The notes below the pieces were generated by a model. That model ran no database searches. It worked only from the letters and a program-made list of their open reading frames with translations, and was not told the DNA's origin. From Frankiales bacterium (GTDB lineage: Bacteria > Actinomycetota > Actinomycetes > Mycobacteriales > Jatrophihabitantaceae): a DNA stretch of 12,011 nucleotides. Of this stretch, positions 1 through 6,605 are shown one piece after another. The stretch spans positions 1 to 12,011 of the forward strand of contig JAOPUY010000340.1 of assembly GCA_025963265.1 (NCBI GenBank), in the 5' to 3' direction. How positions within the stretch are numbered: position 1 is the stretch's first letter; each line of letters starts with the position of its first letter. The position numbers and the translations under genes are program-made.

Positions 1-683
1 CAGTCCTTTACACCCACGCCGGCCCGGAGATCGGGGTCGCCTCGACCAAGTGCTTCGCCGCTCAGGTGACGGCCGTGCTGATCCTCGGACTGGCCCTGGC
101 GCAGGCCCGCGGCACCAAGTACGGCGACGAGATCGCGGCTGAGTACGCCCGGCTGGAAGCGATGCCCGCCCTCATCAGCAAGACGTTGCTGGTCGCCGGG
201 CAGGTCCGGTCGGTGGCCCGGGAGATCTCCGCGGCCAAGGCGATCCTCTTCCTCGGCCGCCACGTCGGCTACCCGGTCGCGCTGGAAGGCGCGCTCAAGC
301 TCAAAGAGCTCGCCTACATGCACGCCGAGGGCTTCCCGGCCGGCGAGCTCAAGCACGGGCCGATCGCGCTGATCGAGAACGACCTGCCAGTGGTGGTCGT
401 CATGCCCTCGCCGACCGGTCGCCCGCTGTTGCACCAGAAGATGCTCTCGAACATCGCCGAGATCTCCGCCCGCGGCGCGCGCACCGTGGTGATCGCCGAG
501 GAAGGCGACGAGCTAGTGGCCAAGCACGCGGCCCACCTGATCGAGATTCCGCCGTGCCCGACGCTGCTCTCGCCGTTGCTGACCACCATCCCGCTGCAGA
601 TCCTGGCCGCTGAGATCGCCCAGATCCGCGGCCACGACATCGACAAGCCCCGCAATCTCGCGAAGTCCGTCACGGTCGAGTAG
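1..683 (+). CDS. glmS: glutamine-fructose-6-phosphate aminotransferase (isomerizing), 3' part
   Basis: GlmS makes glucosamine-6-phosphate from fructose-6-phosphate and glutamine, the first step towards UDP-GlcNAc for peptidoglycan; it is cytoplasmic. Only the C-terminal 226 residues are here; the frame is open from base 3 and the start lies upstream. Visible family signatures are THAGPEIGVASTK near the left edge, LEGALKLKELAYMHAEG followed by AGELKHGPIALIE in the second SIS (sugar isomerase) domain, and the C-terminal DIDKPRNLAKSVTVE, the tail that closes over the active site. The N-terminal glutaminase domain and part of the first SIS domain are missing only because the window begins mid-gene. 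An internal GTG at 66 is in frame but falls inside the conserved domain and is not the start. The stop is TAG, 3 bases before the next gene's ATG, so the two are almost certainly co-transcribed. Identification is very secure. Confidence 0.97.
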   Translation, partial: VLYTHAGPEIGVASTKCFAAQVTAVLILGLALAQARGTKYGDEIAAEYARLEAMPALISKTLLVAGQVRSVAREISAAKAILFLGRHVGYPVALEGALKLKELAYMHAEGFPAGELKHGPIALIENDLPVVVVMPSPTGRPLLHQKMLSNIAEISARGARTVVIAEEGDELVAKHAAHLIEIPPCPTLLSPLLTTIPLQILAAEIAQIRGHDIDKPRNLAKSVTVE

Positions 684-686
684 CCG

Positions 687-1736
687 ATGGACGATGCGGC
701 TAGCTCGTTGATCGTCGACGTCCTGATCGTCGGCGCGGGACCCGTAGGGTTGTTCGGCGCCTACTACGCCGGTGTCCGCGGCCTCAACGTCGCCCTGCTC
801 GACTCCCTGGAGGAGCCCGGCGGCCAGATCACCGCGATGTATCCCGAGAAGGCGATCTTCGACGTCGCCGGCTTTCCGGCCATCCGCGGCCGGGAGCTGG
901 TGGAGAACTTGGTGCGGCAGGCCGCTCCCTTCGCGCCGCGCTACCTGCTCGGCCAGCAGGCGGTCGGCTTGGAGCGGGGCCGCGCCGACGGCGGGTTCGT
1001 CGTCACCAGTTCGACCGGACTGCGGATCTCCGCGCGTTCGATCATCATCACCGGCGGTATCGGCACGTTCACCCCGCGGCCGCTGCCGACCGGCGAGGAC
1101 CGGCTGGGCCGGGGCGTGGTGCACTTCGTGCCCAAGCCGCAGGAATACGCCGAGCTCGACGTGGTGATCGTCGGCGGCGGCGACTCCGCGGTGGACTGGG
1201 CGCTGCTGCTCGAGCCGATCGCCAAGTCGGTCACCATCGTGCACCGGCGCGCGGCCTTCCGCGCGCACCCGCACTCGGTGGCGGTCATGCACGCCTCCTC
1301 GGTCAACGTGCTCACCGACGCCCAGGTCTCCTCCGTGCTCGGCGATCCGCTGCACAGCGTCGAGGTGACCGTCGACGGCGAGACCGCGCTCATCTCGGCC
1401 CACCGGCTGGTCGCCGCACTCGGCTTCATCGCGAATCTGGGACCGCTGCTGGACTGGGGGCTGGAGATCGTGCAGCGCCGCCACCTCGTCGTCGACACCA
1501 CCATGGCCACCTCCGTCCCCGGCGTGTACGCGTCCGGCGACATCTGCGAATACCCCGGCAAGGTAAGGCTTATCGCCACCGGCTTCGGAGAGGTGGCGAC
1601 GGCGGTGAACAACGCGGTCGCGTTCATGGATCCCGGGGCGTCGGTCTTTCCCGGGCATCTGTCCGACTACGCGCCGACTGACACGGCGGGCGCTCCGGGG
1701 ACGCCGACCACGGTCAACACCGGCGGGGTGTCTTGA
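687..1736 (+). CDS. thioredoxin-reductase-like ferredoxin/flavodoxin-NADP reductase (FAD-dependent)
   Basis: This 349-residue flavoprotein has the two-dinucleotide-fold layout of the thioredoxin reductase superfamily. An FAD-binding GAGPVG lies at residues 16-21, an NADPH-binding GGGDS at 163-167, and the second FAD motif GVYASGDI at 279-286, with D285 expected to contact FAD. There is no CxxC redox pair between the two nucleotide domains, which argues against a true thioredoxin reductase. The segment [20 protein letters not shown] is typical of the YumC-type ferredoxin-NADP reductases of Bacillus and relatives. The expected reaction is electron transfer between NADPH and ferredoxin or flavodoxin in the cytoplasm. 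It starts 3 bases after glmS, and its stop overlaps the TTG start of acpS, so it sits inside the glmS-acpS operon. No ferredoxin gene is in the window, so the partner is unknown. Family assignment is strong; the physiological role is inferred. Confidence 0.9.
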   Translation: MDDAASSLIVDVLIVGAGPVGLFGAYYAGVRGLNVALLDSLEEPGGQITAMYPEKAIFDVAGFPAIRGRELVENLVRQAAPFAPRYLLGQQAVGLERGRADGGFVVTSSTGLRISARSIIITGGIGTFTPRPLPTGEDRLGRGVVHFVPKPQEYAELDVVIVGGGDSAVDWALLLEPIAKSVTIVHRRAAFRAHPHSVAVMHASSVNVLTDAQVSSVLGDPLHSVEVTVDGETALISAHRLVAALGFIANLGPLLDWGLEIVQRRHLVVDTTMATSVPGVYASGDICEYPGKVRLIATGFGEVATAVNNAVAFMDPGASVFPGHLSDYAPTDTAGAPGTPTTVNTGGVS

Positions 1737-2104
1737 TCATCGCAGTGGGCATCGACGTCGTGCCGATCGAGCGCTTCGCCTCGGCCTCGGAACGGACGGC
1801 CCGGTTGACGCAGCGGTTGTTCACCCCGCAGGAGCAGCGGTTGCCCTCCGGCGAGCCGCGGTCGGCCGAGTCGTTGGCCGCCCGATTCGCGGCCAAAGAG
1901 GCGCTGGCCAAGGCCCTCGGCGCGCCGGGCGGGATGCGCTGGCACGACGCCGAGGTCGTCTCCGACGAGCACGGGGCGCCTAGTTTCCTGCTGGCCGGCA
2001 CGGTGGCCGCCCGGGCCGCCGAGCTCGGAGTGGCCCGCGTCCACCTGTCGTTGTCGCACGACGGAGGCATCGCCTCGGCCGTCGTGATCGCCGAAGGAGC
2101 CTGA
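1733..2104 (+). CDS. acpS: holo-[acyl-carrier-protein] synthase
   Basis: AcpS moves 4'-phosphopantetheine from coenzyme A to a serine of acyl carrier protein, activating it for fatty-acid synthesis. The 123-residue length is normal for the family. The N-terminal [11 protein letters not shown] carries the Mg-binding aspartate (D8), and the central [14 protein letters not shown] carries the second metal ligand (E56). The C-terminal [15 protein letters not shown] is the conserved beta-strand motif. The chosen start is TTG at 1733, overlapping the upstream TGA as TTGA, with a G-rich stretch just before it that can act as ribosome binding site. An in-frame GTG at 1745 would delete the first residues of the conserved N-terminal strand and is less likely. 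The gene stops 6 bases before nnr. Linkage of acpS to glmS and nnr is common in actinomycetes. Confidence 0.95.
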   Translation: MIIAVGIDVVPIERFASASERTARLTQRLFTPQEQRLPSGEPRSAESLAARFAAKEALAKALGAPGGMRWHDAEVVSDEHGAPSFLLAGTVAARAAELGVARVHLSLSHDGGIASAVVIAEGA

Positions 2105-2110
2105 ACGCGG

Positions 2111-3529
2111 ATGAAATGGGCGTACTCGGTTGAGGCGGTCCGGGCCGCCGAGCAGCAGGTTATGCGGGACGTTCCGGCCGGAGCGCTGATGAACCGGGCC
2201 GCCCACGCACTCGCCGTCGTCGTCTCGGACTTCGTCGGCTTTCGCTACGGAGCGCAGGCCGTGTTGTTAGTCGGAGCTGGTGACAACGGCGGCGACGCAC
2301 TTTTCGCCGGCGCTGAGCTGGCCCGCCGGGGGTTTGGCGTCCGCGCGATGCTGACGGACCCCAGCCGGGCCCACGCCGAGGGCGTGGCCGCCCTGCTGGC
2401 CGCGGGCGGCCGGTTGGTCCCGGGCGGGCCGATCGGTGATTGCGACGTCATCATCGACGGGTTGGTCGGGATCGGCGCGAGCGGTCCGTTGCGGGGCCGG
2501 GCCTTGGACTTCGCCCGTCACGCCGGTGCGGCGGCCGCGCCGGTGATCGCGGTCGACCTGCCCTCGGGCGTCGATCCCAGCACTGGCGCCGTGTCGGGCG
2601 AGGCGATCAGCGCCGCGCTGACGGTTTGCTTCGGCGCGCTGAAGCCCGGCCTGCTGGTCGGAGCGGGCCGGTTGCGGGCCGGGCGCGTGCAGTTGGTCGA
2701 CATCGGGATCGGCTCGGCGCTGGTCGGCGATCCGGTGTTGTGGCAACTCGAGGACGCCGACGTCGCAGCGGCGTTGCGAGCCCCGCAACCTGACGATGAC
2801 AAATACACCCGGGGCGTGGTCGGGGTCGTCGCGGGTTCACCGCAATACCCCGGAGCGGCGCAACTCGCGGTCGGCTCGGCCCTGCTGGGCGGAGTCGGCG
2901 CGGTCCGCTACGCCGGCCCGGCCGCGGTCGAGGTGAGTCGGCGCTGGCCCGAGGTCTTGGTCTCGACCTCAGTCAACGGCGCCGGCCGGGTGCAGTGCTG
3001 GGCGGTGGGGCCCGGGCTGGGCTCCGGGTTCGAGGCCGAGCAGTCGCTGGCGGCGGCCCTCGCGTTGCCCGTCCCCGTCTTGGTCGACGCGGACGGCCTG
3101 ACTCTGCTGGCCCAGCGGCGCGAGCTGCTGGCTCGGCGCAAGGCGGCGACCGTGCTCACTCCGCACGACCGCGAGTTCGCCCGGCTGTTCGGCGAGGTCG
3201 GCGCGGACCGGGTCGGCGCGGCGCGGCGCGCGGCCGACTCGTGCGGAGCGGTCGTGTTGCTCAAGGGCTTCGCCACCATCGTCGCCGAACCGGGCGGCCG
3301 ATGCTGGGTGAACTCGACCGGCTCGCCCGTGCTGGCCACCGCCGGCAGCGGCGACGTGCTCTCCGGGTTGATCGGCTCGTTGATCGGCTCGGGGCTGGAT
3401 CCGGCGTTCGGGGCGGCGGTGGGCGCCCATCTGCATGGGCTGGCCGGCACGGTGGCCGCTCGACGCGGGCCGGTGACCGCGCCCGCCTTGCTGAGCGCGT
3501 TGTCCGACGTCATCGGCGACTTCAGCTAG
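2111..3529 (+). CDS. nnr: bifunctional NAD(P)HX epimerase / ADP-dependent NAD(P)HX dehydratase
   Basis: This enzyme repairs damaged, hydrated NADH and NADPH (NAD(P)HX). The N-terminal YjeF_N half interconverts the R and S epimers, and the C-terminal ribokinase-like half dehydrates the S form using ADP. Both are present in one 472-residue chain. The epimerase half spans about residues 1-210, with GAGDNGGD at 55-62 and VDLPSGVDPSTG further on. The dehydratase half spans about 225-470, with KYTRGVVGVVAGS, AVGPGLGSG, VLVDADGLTLL, TPHDREFARL and GSGDVLSG at 412-419, where D415 is the expected catalytic aspartate. The ATG start is preceded by AAGGAG about 11 bases upstream. A perfect 12-base tandem repeat at 3368-3391 encodes LIGSLIGS, but the family normally has residues at those positions. 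The gene ends the operon; the next same-strand ORF is small and uncertain. Confidence 0.96.
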   Translation: MKWAYSVEAVRAAEQQVMRDVPAGALMNRAAHALAVVVSDFVGFRYGAQAVLLVGAGDNGGDALFAGAELARRGFGVRAMLTDPSRAHAEGVAALLAAGGRLVPGGPIGDCDVIIDGLVGIGASGPLRGRALDFARHAGAAAAPVIAVDLPSGVDPSTGAVSGEAISAALTVCFGALKPGLLVGAGRLRAGRVQLVDIGIGSALVGDPVLWQLEDADVAAALRAPQPDDDKYTRGVVGVVAGSPQYPGAAQLAVGSALLGGVGAVRYAGPAAVEVSRRWPEVLVSTSVNGAGRVQCWAVGPGLGSGFEAEQSLAAALALPVPVLVDADGLTLLAQRRELLARRKAATVLTPHDREFARLFGEVGADRVGAARRAADSCGAVVLLKGFATIVAEPGGRCWVNSTGSPVLATAGSGDVLSGLIGSLIGSGLDPAFGAAVGAHLHGLAGTVAARRGPVTAPALLSALSDVIGDFS

Positions 3530-3567
3530 CCGGCAGCAGCCGCAGCAGTTGCGCGGCGCCGCAGTCG

Positions 3568-3756
3568 ATGGCGACGCCGGCCACCACGCAGCCCGCCGAG
3601 CAGATCGTGGCCACCGCGGCCGGGGACCCGAGTTTGGTCGATCGCACCTGGGTGCTGATCACCGAGTCACCCGAGGGTGGCTGGGGCATCAACGGCCACG
3701 CCAACACCGGAGCCGACATCGCCGCGCTGGCCCGAGCCGAGCTCGGCGGGCCGTGA
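3568..3756 (+). CDS. small orphan ORF, possible C-terminal part of a 4-oxalocrotonate-tautomerase-like protein
   Basis: This is an open frame of 62 codons lying 38 bases after nnr and starting at ATG. The central TWVLITESPEGGWGINGHAN resembles the second half of small 4-OT-type tautomerases, where a strand ending in an acidic residue is followed by a (N/H/G)WGxGG turn. However, the catalytic N-terminal proline and first strand are absent, and the motif lies roughly nine residues closer to the start than in a canonical 62-residue 4-OT. I found no matching N-terminal part in the other frames upstream. There is no convincing ribosome binding site. Its last 90 bases overlap, in antisense, the hydrophilic tail of the convergent exporter gene. 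It could be a remnant, a diverged family member or a chance ORF. The resemblance is from memory of the family and was not confirmed by a search. Confidence 0.35.
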   Translation: MATPATTQPAEQIVATAAGDPSLVDRTWVLITESPEGGWGINGHANTGADIAALARAELGGP

Positions 3757-4710
3757 CGCTGGCTTTGACCCAGCGCTCGGACGCAGTTCGTCCAGGCGGA
3801 CTAGGGCCACCCCGGCGACGATGAACGCGCCGCCGACGAGCTGCATCGCCGCCGGGACCTGGCCGAGCAGCGCCCAGGCGACCAGCACGGCGAAGAGCAC
3901 CTCAGTCAGCCCGACGAACGAGGCCAGTCTCGGGCCCAGCAGCCGGGCCGCGCCGATGCCGGCCACGTAGGCGATGACCGCGGCCACGACAGACAGGCAT
4001 CCGACCGGCACCAGCCAGCTCACCTGGTGACTGAAGAGCACGACGTCGACCCGGGGCGCGCGAATCGGCAACGCTCCGAGGAGGCCGAGCGGGATCAGGG
4101 TCAGGGCGCCCACGCACATCGCCCCCCAGGCCAGCACCAACGGCGGCACCGGCTCGGCGCTGCCGGCCTGCTGCGTCGGCTCGTGTGAGGAGATCAGGAA
4201 GTAGACCGCCAGCCCGACGGCGGCGCCGAGGCCCCAGAGCACCCCGATCAGGTCCACATGCTGGGAGCCGGTCAGATCGAGGACGAGGACTAGGCCGATG
4301 ATGGCGGCCGCGCCGCCGCCGATGGTCAGCGGCCGAGGCCGTTCGCCATGTCGCAGCCAGAGCCAGCCGACCAGCAGGACGGTGCCGAGGTACTCCAGCA
4401 ACAGCGCGACGCCCACGGACAGGTGTGAGAGGGCGTTGAAGTAGCAGAGCTGGCAGCCGGCGACGGCGATCAAGCCGTAGAGCGCGATCATCCCGGCGCT
4501 GTGCCGCAGCAGCGACCAGCGGCCTCGGAGCTGCCGCAGGGCGAACGGGGTGAGGACGAGCGCGGCCACCGTGATGCGGGCCGTGACGGCGGCGGCCGCC
4601 GTCCAGCCGGCGTCGATGAGGGACGAGCCGAAGGCGCCGGACGTCCCGAAGGTGGCGGCGGACAGCAGCGCCAGCGAGAGGCCCGAGCCGCGTCGCGCTG
4701 CGTCTGACAT
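3667..4710 (-). CDS. EamA/DMT-family transporter, probable metabolite exporter
   Basis: This is a cytoplasmic-membrane protein of 347 residues with about ten hydrophobic helices in two repeats, the usual EamA (drug/metabolite transporter) design. The first helix contains ATFGTSGAFGSSLI, and the second repeat ends at LVGGAFIVAGVALVRLDEL. Members export amino acids or other small metabolites, or are uncharacterised; the substrate cannot be read here. The start was set at ATG 4710, because AGGAGG (complement of 4719-4724) sits 8 bases before it. An in-frame ATG at 4752 would put this Shine-Dalgarno inside the coding region. About 40 hydrophilic residues follow the last helix, and this tail overlaps the small plus-strand ORF. 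The gene diverges from the CGNR-type regulator, with about 100 bases between the starts, and is probably controlled by it. Confidence 0.9.
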   Translation of the reverse strand: MSDAARRGSGLSLALLSAATFGTSGAFGSSLIDAGWTAAAAVTARITVAALVLTPFALRQLRGRWSLLRHSAGMIALYGLIAVAGCQLCYFNALSHLSVGVALLLEYLGTVLLVGWLWLRHGERPRPLTIGGGAAAIIGLVLVLDLTGSQHVDLIGVLWGLGAAVGLAVYFLISSHEPTQQAGSAEPVPPLVLAWGAMCVGALTLIPLGLLGALPIRAPRVDVVLFSHQVSWLVPVGCLSVVAAVIAYVAGIGAARLLGPRLASFVGLTEVLFAVLVAWALLGQVPAAMQLVGGAFIVAGVALVRLDELRPSAGSKPASRPAELGSGQRGDVGSGVGVAVDAPATLG

Positions 4711-4718
4711 GGTGCGGA

Positions 4719-4724
4719 CCTCCT
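4719..4724 (-). promoter_or_regulatory. ribosome binding site of the EamA transporter gene
   Basis: On the minus strand this reads AGGAGG, followed by T. It is a near-perfect Shine-Dalgarno with 8 bases to the ATG at 4710. It decides the start against the longer in-frame ATG at 4752. Confidence 0.85.
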
Positions 4725-4735
4725 GGCGGCATCTC

Positions 4736-4765
4736 TTGGCTGTAATGGTCAAACTGAACTACGAT
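4736..4765 (+). promoter_or_regulatory. candidate promoter of the CGNR-type regulator gene
   Basis: TTGGCT at 4736-4741 and TACGAT at 4760-4765 are separated by 18 bases. Each matches the housekeeping consensus at four of six positions. The predicted transcription start is near 4772, giving a leader of about 38 bases to the GTG at 4810. The -10 element overlaps the 8-base palindrome ACGATCGT (4761-4768). This was assigned by eye and is weaker than the opposing promoter. Confidence 0.35.
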
Positions 4766-4769
4766 CGTT

Positions 4770-4787
4770 ACTAGCTCAGAATCTAGT
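4770..4787. promoter_or_regulatory. inverted repeat, candidate operator between divergent genes
   Basis: ACTAG at 4770-4774 and CTAGT at 4783-4787 form a perfect 5-base inverted repeat with an 8-base spacer. It covers the predicted -10 element of the transporter promoter and the predicted start points of both transcripts. A dimeric repressor or activator here could control both genes. Short inverted repeats occur by chance, so the operator role is an inference from position. Confidence 0.35.
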
Positions 4788-4808
4788 CCTCGTCTTGAAA
4801 TGAGTCAA
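4780..4808 (-). promoter_or_regulatory. candidate promoter of the EamA transporter gene
   Basis: On the minus strand, TTGACT (complement of 4803-4808) and TAGATT (complement of 4780-4785) lie 17 bases apart. They match the housekeeping consensus at five and four of six positions. Transcription would start near 4773, giving a leader of about 63 bases that includes the AGGAGG site. The region is clearly richer in A+T than the flanking genes, which supports a promoter. Confidence 0.5.
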
Positions 4809-4809
4809 A

Positions 4810-5343
4810 GTGCTTTTTGCTCATGACACCGAACGGGCCCTCGCGGCGGCGGCGGCGCTGGTGAACACCGATCAGCCTGACGGCGACACGCTGGCCGACC
4901 CGGGGGCGCTGGTCGATTTTGCTCGTGAGTGGAAGTGGACGGGCGTGATTCGCGGCGACCAGCCCGAACTGCTGGCGGTGCGCGCGCTGCGGCCAAGACT
5001 GCGGTCGATTTGGTTCATGGACGCCGATGCAGCGGCGGGGCGGGTGAACGAATTGCTGCGCGAGGGCAACGCCCTGCCCCAGTTGGTCGCTCACGACGGC
5101 TGGGAGTATCACTTGCACGCGACCGCGGAAGACGCTCCGCTGGCCGAGCGGATGGCAGTGGAGGCGGCGATGGCCTTCGTGGACGTGATCCGGCAGTCCG
5201 AGCTCGAGCGGCTGCAGGTCTGCGCGGCCGACACCTGTGGCGACGTGCTCGTCGACCTGTCGAAGAACCGGTCCCGACGCTTTTGCAGCACGTCCTGCGC
5301 CAACCGCACGAACGTCGCCGCCTTCCGCGCCCGCCGTCGCTGA
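4810..5343 (+). CDS. CGNR zinc-finger (ABATE-domain) protein, probable transcriptional regulator
   Basis: This 177-residue protein has the two parts of the CGNR family: an N-terminal ABATE-type alpha/beta region (about 1-130) opening with LFAHDTERALAAAAALVNT, and a C-terminal zinc finger. Four cysteines are placed as expected: C138, C143, C159 and C163, with RSRRFCSTSCANR around the second pair and VAAFRARRR after it. The eponymous CGNR motif reads CANR here. Family members are thought to be DNA-binding regulators, often of stress or neighbouring transport genes, but few have been tested. The start is GTG at 4810, because an in-frame stop at 4801 leaves no earlier start. It points away from the EamA transporter and shares its promoter region, so it probably regulates the transporter and itself. 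A strong hairpin follows the stop codon. Confidence 0.88.
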   Translation: MLFAHDTERALAAAAALVNTDQPDGDTLADPGALVDFAREWKWTGVIRGDQPELLAVRALRPRLRSIWFMDADAAAGRVNELLREGNALPQLVAHDGWEYHLHATAEDAPLAERMAVEAAMAFVDVIRQSELERLQVCAADTCGDVLVDLSKNRSRRFCSTSCANRTNVAAFRARRR

Positions 5344-5357
5344 CCCCGCTCGCGTCG

Positions 5358-5407
5358 TGCGCATCAGGCTCCCGGTTTGCCGCGAAAACCCGGGAGCCCT
5401 GTGCGCA
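5358..5407 (+). terminator. large hairpin after the CGNR-type gene, probable terminator
   Basis: GGCTCCCGG followed by TTT (5367/5368-5378) pairs with AAAA followed by CCCGGGAGCC (5385-5398), with one bulged base and a six-base loop. Outer arms TGCGCA at 5358-5363 and 5402-5407 can also pair, giving an imperfect stem of nearly 50 bases. No T-run follows, which is common for actinomycete terminators. It lies 14 bases past the CGNR-type stop and about 40 bases before alr, so it would separate the two transcripts. Confidence 0.55.
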
Positions 5408-5445
5408 TAACGCGGGGTGGGGACCGCGTTTGACAGACTGGAGGC

Positions 5446-6605
5446 ATGTTGCGCTCTGAGGCCCTCGTCGATCTGGCCGCCATCCGAGCCAATGTCGCGA
5501 CGCTACGGGCCGGGAGCTCGGCCGAGGTGATGGCGGTGGTCAAGGCCGACGGCTATGGCCACGGCCTGCTTCAATCGGCCCGAGCGGCTACTCAGGGCGG
5601 CGCGACCTGGCTGGGCACCGCCGTCCTCGAGGAAGCCATCGCGCTGCGGGACGCCGGCTTCACCGAACGCATTCTCGCCTGGCTCTGGTCGCCCCAAGAG
5701 ACCGCGTCGCTGCGCCGAGCGCTGGGCGCCCAGATCGACATCTCGGTCTCCTCGATGACTGAGCTCGACCTGGTCGTCGCCACGGCAGCCGAACTCGGCC
5801 TCCCCGCGCGGGCGCACTTCAAGATCGACACCGGCCTGTCCCGCAACGGCGCCACCGCGCGGGATTGGCCCGAGCTCATCACGGCCGCGGCCAAGGCGAA
5901 GGCGACCGGAGTCATCGAAACCACCGCCATCTGGAGCCACTTCGTCTACGCCGACTCGCCCGGTCACCCGACGACGGCGCGGCAGATCGCCCGATTTCAG
6001 GAGGCCCTTGAGCTCGCCGAGAACCTCGGCGTCACGCCGGAGCTGCGGCACCTGGCCAACTCGGCGGCCAGCGTCAGCCTGCCGGGCGCGCACTTCGACC
6101 TGATCCGGCCGGGCGTCGCCGTCTACGGCTTGTCGCCCATCCCCGAGCAGGGCGATTTCGGGCTGGTGCCCGCCATGACCCTGCGCACCCACCTGGCTAA
6201 CGCTAAGCGGGTGCCGGCCGGCGAGGGGGTCAGCTACGGCCACCAATACGTCACGACCCCGACACGAACCTGGCGTTGATTCCGCTGGGTTACGCCGACG
6301 GGGTGCCGCGCAACGCGACCAACCGCGGACCGATCACCGTCAACGGCCGCCGGCACCGGATCAGCGGCCGCGTCTGCATGGACCAATTCGTCGTCGACGT
6401 CGGTCAGGACGAGATCGCCGAGGGGGATGAGGCGATCCTGTTCGGACCGGGACTCGACGGGGAGCCCACCGCGCAGGACTGGGCCGACGCCCTGGACACC
6501 ATCCACTACGAGATCGTGACCCGGATCGGCGCTCGGGTCCCGCGCAGCTACCTCAACGCCGAGCCGGCCGTCGCTGGCCCGGCCGATGTGCGCGAGCAGC
6601 CGTGA
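5446..6605 (+). pseudogene. alr: alanine racemase, interrupted by an apparent one-base frameshift
   Basis: Alr interconverts L- and D-alanine with pyridoxal phosphate, supplying D-alanine for peptidoglycan. The first 265-270 codons read in one frame: VMAVVKADGYGHG carries the PLP lysine (K33), FKIDTGLSRNG follows, and [10 protein letters not shown] carries the second catalytic tyrosine (Y264). That frame then hits TGA at 6277-6279. The rest of the protein continues in the next frame from about 6258: [22 protein letters not shown], then [13 protein letters not shown] and a normal C-terminus ending at TGA 6603-6605. Restoring one base in the C run at 6257-6260 would give an uninterrupted 386-residue enzyme of usual length. 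The start ATG at 5446 is preceded by GGAGG. Both halves are well conserved, so the break is recent or a sequence error. The stop overlaps the GTG start of the next gene. Confidence 0.9.
6255..6263 (+). other. alr: frameshift site in alr
   Basis: The upstream frame reads ACG ACC CCG ACA; the downstream frame resumes as CCC GAC ACG AAC. One extra C in the four-base C run at 6257-6260 would join them as T-T-P-D-T-N-L-A-L. This matches the expected family sequence between the catalytic tyrosine and the PLGYADG motif. Confidence 0.85.

Noticed and set aside
513..1658. 381-codon minus-strand open frame opposite the FNR gene
   Set aside because: It is antisense to a gene with complete FAD and NADPH motifs. 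Its product is rich in Arg, Gly, Asp and His with no recognisable fold, as expected for a shadow frame in high-G+C DNA.
3368..3391. Perfect 12-base tandem repeat TTGATCGGCTCG in nnr
   Set aside because: The encoded LIGSLIGS aligns with a helix normally present after GSGDVLSG in the dehydratase domain. It therefore reflects residue and codon choice rather than an insertion.
3553..3562. 10-base palindrome GCGGCGCCGC after nnr as a terminator
   Set aside because: It has no loop and the flanks do not extend the pairing. Such palindromes are common by chance in DNA of this composition.
5430..5435. Perfect TTGACA before alr
   Set aside because: It is only 10 bases from the alr ATG and has no -10-like hexamer at 16-18 bases, so it is unlikely to be the alr promoter.
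6255..6263. Programmed -1 frameshift as a way to make full-length Alr
   Set aside because: The bases do not form a canonical slippery heptamer, I see no obvious downstream pseudoknot, and I know of no frameshifted alr family. A lost base in a C run is simpler.
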